Of a DNA stretch of 64,000 bases, positions 63,183 through 64,000 are shown in pieces. The notes beneath the pieces are model-generated. The model searched no databases and had not been told where the DNA came from. It was given only the letters and a program-made list of their open reading frames with translations. The position numbers were made by a program, and so were the translations under genes. Each line of letters opens with the position of its first letter. The first letter of the stretch is position 1. Origin of the DNA: Bacteroidota bacterium (GTDB lineage Bacteria; Bacteroidota; Bacteroidia; Chitinophagales; Chitinophagaceae); assembly GCA_023386045.1 (NCBI GenBank), contig JAEWKK010000023.1:1-64000 (forward strand), read 5' to 3'.

Positions 63183-64000
63183 ATGGAAATCTCAAACCTG
63201 ATACCTCATATTGAATCTTTGATCTTTGCCAGCGACAAGCCGCTGACATCAGCAGAGATCACAGAATTGATCAACCAGGCCTTTGGCTTCATGGAAGATA
63301 AGGTGGTGCCTGAACAAACAGATGCTGCGATAGAAGGTATCGTTGAAAAATACAATTCCGAATTTTACCCATTCGAAGTCAAACAAAGCGGAGGCGGCTG
63401 GCAATTCCTGACTAAAAAGGATTACCACAAAACCGTTGCCCAGCTCAATGGAGAAAAATTCCTTAAACGTCTTTCCGCTGCTGCCCTCGAAACCCTGGCC
63501 ATCATTGCTTATAAACAGCCGGTTACCAAGGGAGAAATTGAAGCCATCAGGGGTGTGAGCTCTGATTATGCTGTGCAGAAACTGCTGGAAAAAGAATTGA
63601 TCCTTATCAGTGGCAGGAATGAAAAGCTTCCAGGACATCCTCTGGTATACGCTACTTCCAAAAACTTCATGGATTATTTTGGCATCAATTCACCTGATGA
63701 CCTGCCTAAGATCAAGGAAGTACTGGCAGAGCAACTGATTCAGCCAACTGCCGTCAATCATACAGAATTTGAACCAGGAGAATCGCTGGTGGTTTCAGGA
63801 GAAGGTGAGTTGATTGATGCAATTCTCGAATCAAACCAGGAAGACCAGATCAATGGTCATAGCTTCGAACCTGGAAGCCTGGAAGCAGAATTGGAGCACC
63901 TCTCGGGTGATGATAATGTTGAAATGACTGAAGAACCAACAGAGGATCTGGCTACAGAAGAAGTAGCGGAAGAATTCATTGCCGATGAAGTATTCATTGA
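63183..64000 (+). CDS. scpB: Chromosome segregation protein ScpB (3' truncated by window end)
   Basis: The frame opens at the ATG at 63183 and is still open at 64000 (272 codons). MEISNLIPHIESLIFASDKP is the usual ScpB start. Two winged-helix domains are visible: residues about 8-90, and 95-165 with LSAAALETLAIIAYKQPVTKGEIEAIRGVSSDY and a GRNEKLPGHPLVYATSK wing. A long acidic tail (LEHLSGDDNVEMTEEPTEDL) follows, typical in Bacteroidota. ScpB works with ScpA and SMC in chromosome condensation. Confidence 0.95.
   Translation, partial: MEISNLIPHIESLIFASDKPLTSAEITELINQAFGFMEDKVVPEQTDAAIEGIVEKYNSEFYPFEVKQSGGGWQFLTKKDYHKTVAQLNGEKFLKRLSAAALETLAIIAYKQPVTKGEIEAIRGVSSDYAVQKLLEKELILISGRNEKLPGHPLVYATSKNFMDYFGINSPDDLPKIKEVLAEQLIQPTAVNHTEFEPGESLVVSGEGELIDAILESNQEDQINGHSFEPGSLEAELEHLSGDDNVEMTEEPTEDLATEEVAEEFIADEVFI

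Noticed and set aside
1..64000. tRNA or rRNA genes, prophage, IS element with transposase
   Set aside because: I read the gaps on both strands and saw no cloverleaf with a GTTCRAAYC T-arm, no rRNA text and no transposase-like protein.

Overview
The window comes from a member of the Bacteroidota, most likely a Chitinophagaceae-like species. The evidence is type IX secretion sorting domains of type A (first gene, and 15175-17037) and type B (12495-15104), a LytS-type kinase with a LytTR regulator, Bacteroidota-restricted families (DUF4476, DUF4105, a malic enzyme fused to a phosphotransacetylase-like domain), TAnnTTTG-type -7 boxes, and weak Shine-Dalgarno sites. It is ordinary chromosome. I see no rRNA, tRNA, CRISPR array, prophage or recognisable IS transposase.

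Layout: 1-3872 is the 3' part of a large secreted calcium-binding/HYR protein. 3954-6518 is an SGNH/MBOAT O-acylation pair. 6653-9328 holds an ATP-dependent DNA ligase and its MBL-fold exonuclease. 9495-12256 is guaA with a periplasmic-binding-like protein. 12495-17037 carries two T9SS cargo genes. 17096-25091 mixes a DUF4105 protein, hydrolases, a DUF2339 membrane protein, a dihydrofolate-reductase-like protein and a frameshifted NamZ-type muramidase. 25207-28063 is a two-component pair. 30144-37950 is guaB and a 2047-residue alpha-2-macroglobulin. 38123-45060 holds a DUF4476 protein, sucD, an Mla-type lipid ABC operon containing an unexpected transglutaminase-like membrane protein, and malic enzyme. 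45326-51584 has small proteins, an M20 amidohydrolase, a SPOR protein and a deoC-ALDH-ALDH operon. 51755-56662 is a pair of amidohydrolases separated by a four-helix-bundle (S23-type) gene. 56794-64000 has rhomboid, secA, a lipoprotein, atpG and the start of scpB.

Much of the content is central metabolism (guaA, guaB, sucD, maeB, atpG, deoC) and cell-envelope biology (secA, Mla-like transporter, alpha-2-macroglobulin, possible lipoprotein N-acyltransferase, NamZ, SPOR, rhomboid, T9SS cargo).

The least expected signal lies between the genes. Several families of 7-8 bp degenerate tandem repeats (TTCATAG, AGTTCACR, GGTGAGT, TGCCATM, GACGTTT) sit in intergenic gaps, often just after stop codons and reading in the sense direction of the gene that ended. 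One octamer family forms inverted flanks around the S23-type gene. A 130 bp imperfect palindromic unit is tandemly duplicated upstream of sucD. Other points to check are the transglutaminase-like protein inside the Mla operon, two single-base frameshifts about 540 bp apart, -7 boxes that almost touch the guaA and guaB start codons, and enzymes without their catalytic residues beside active paralogues.
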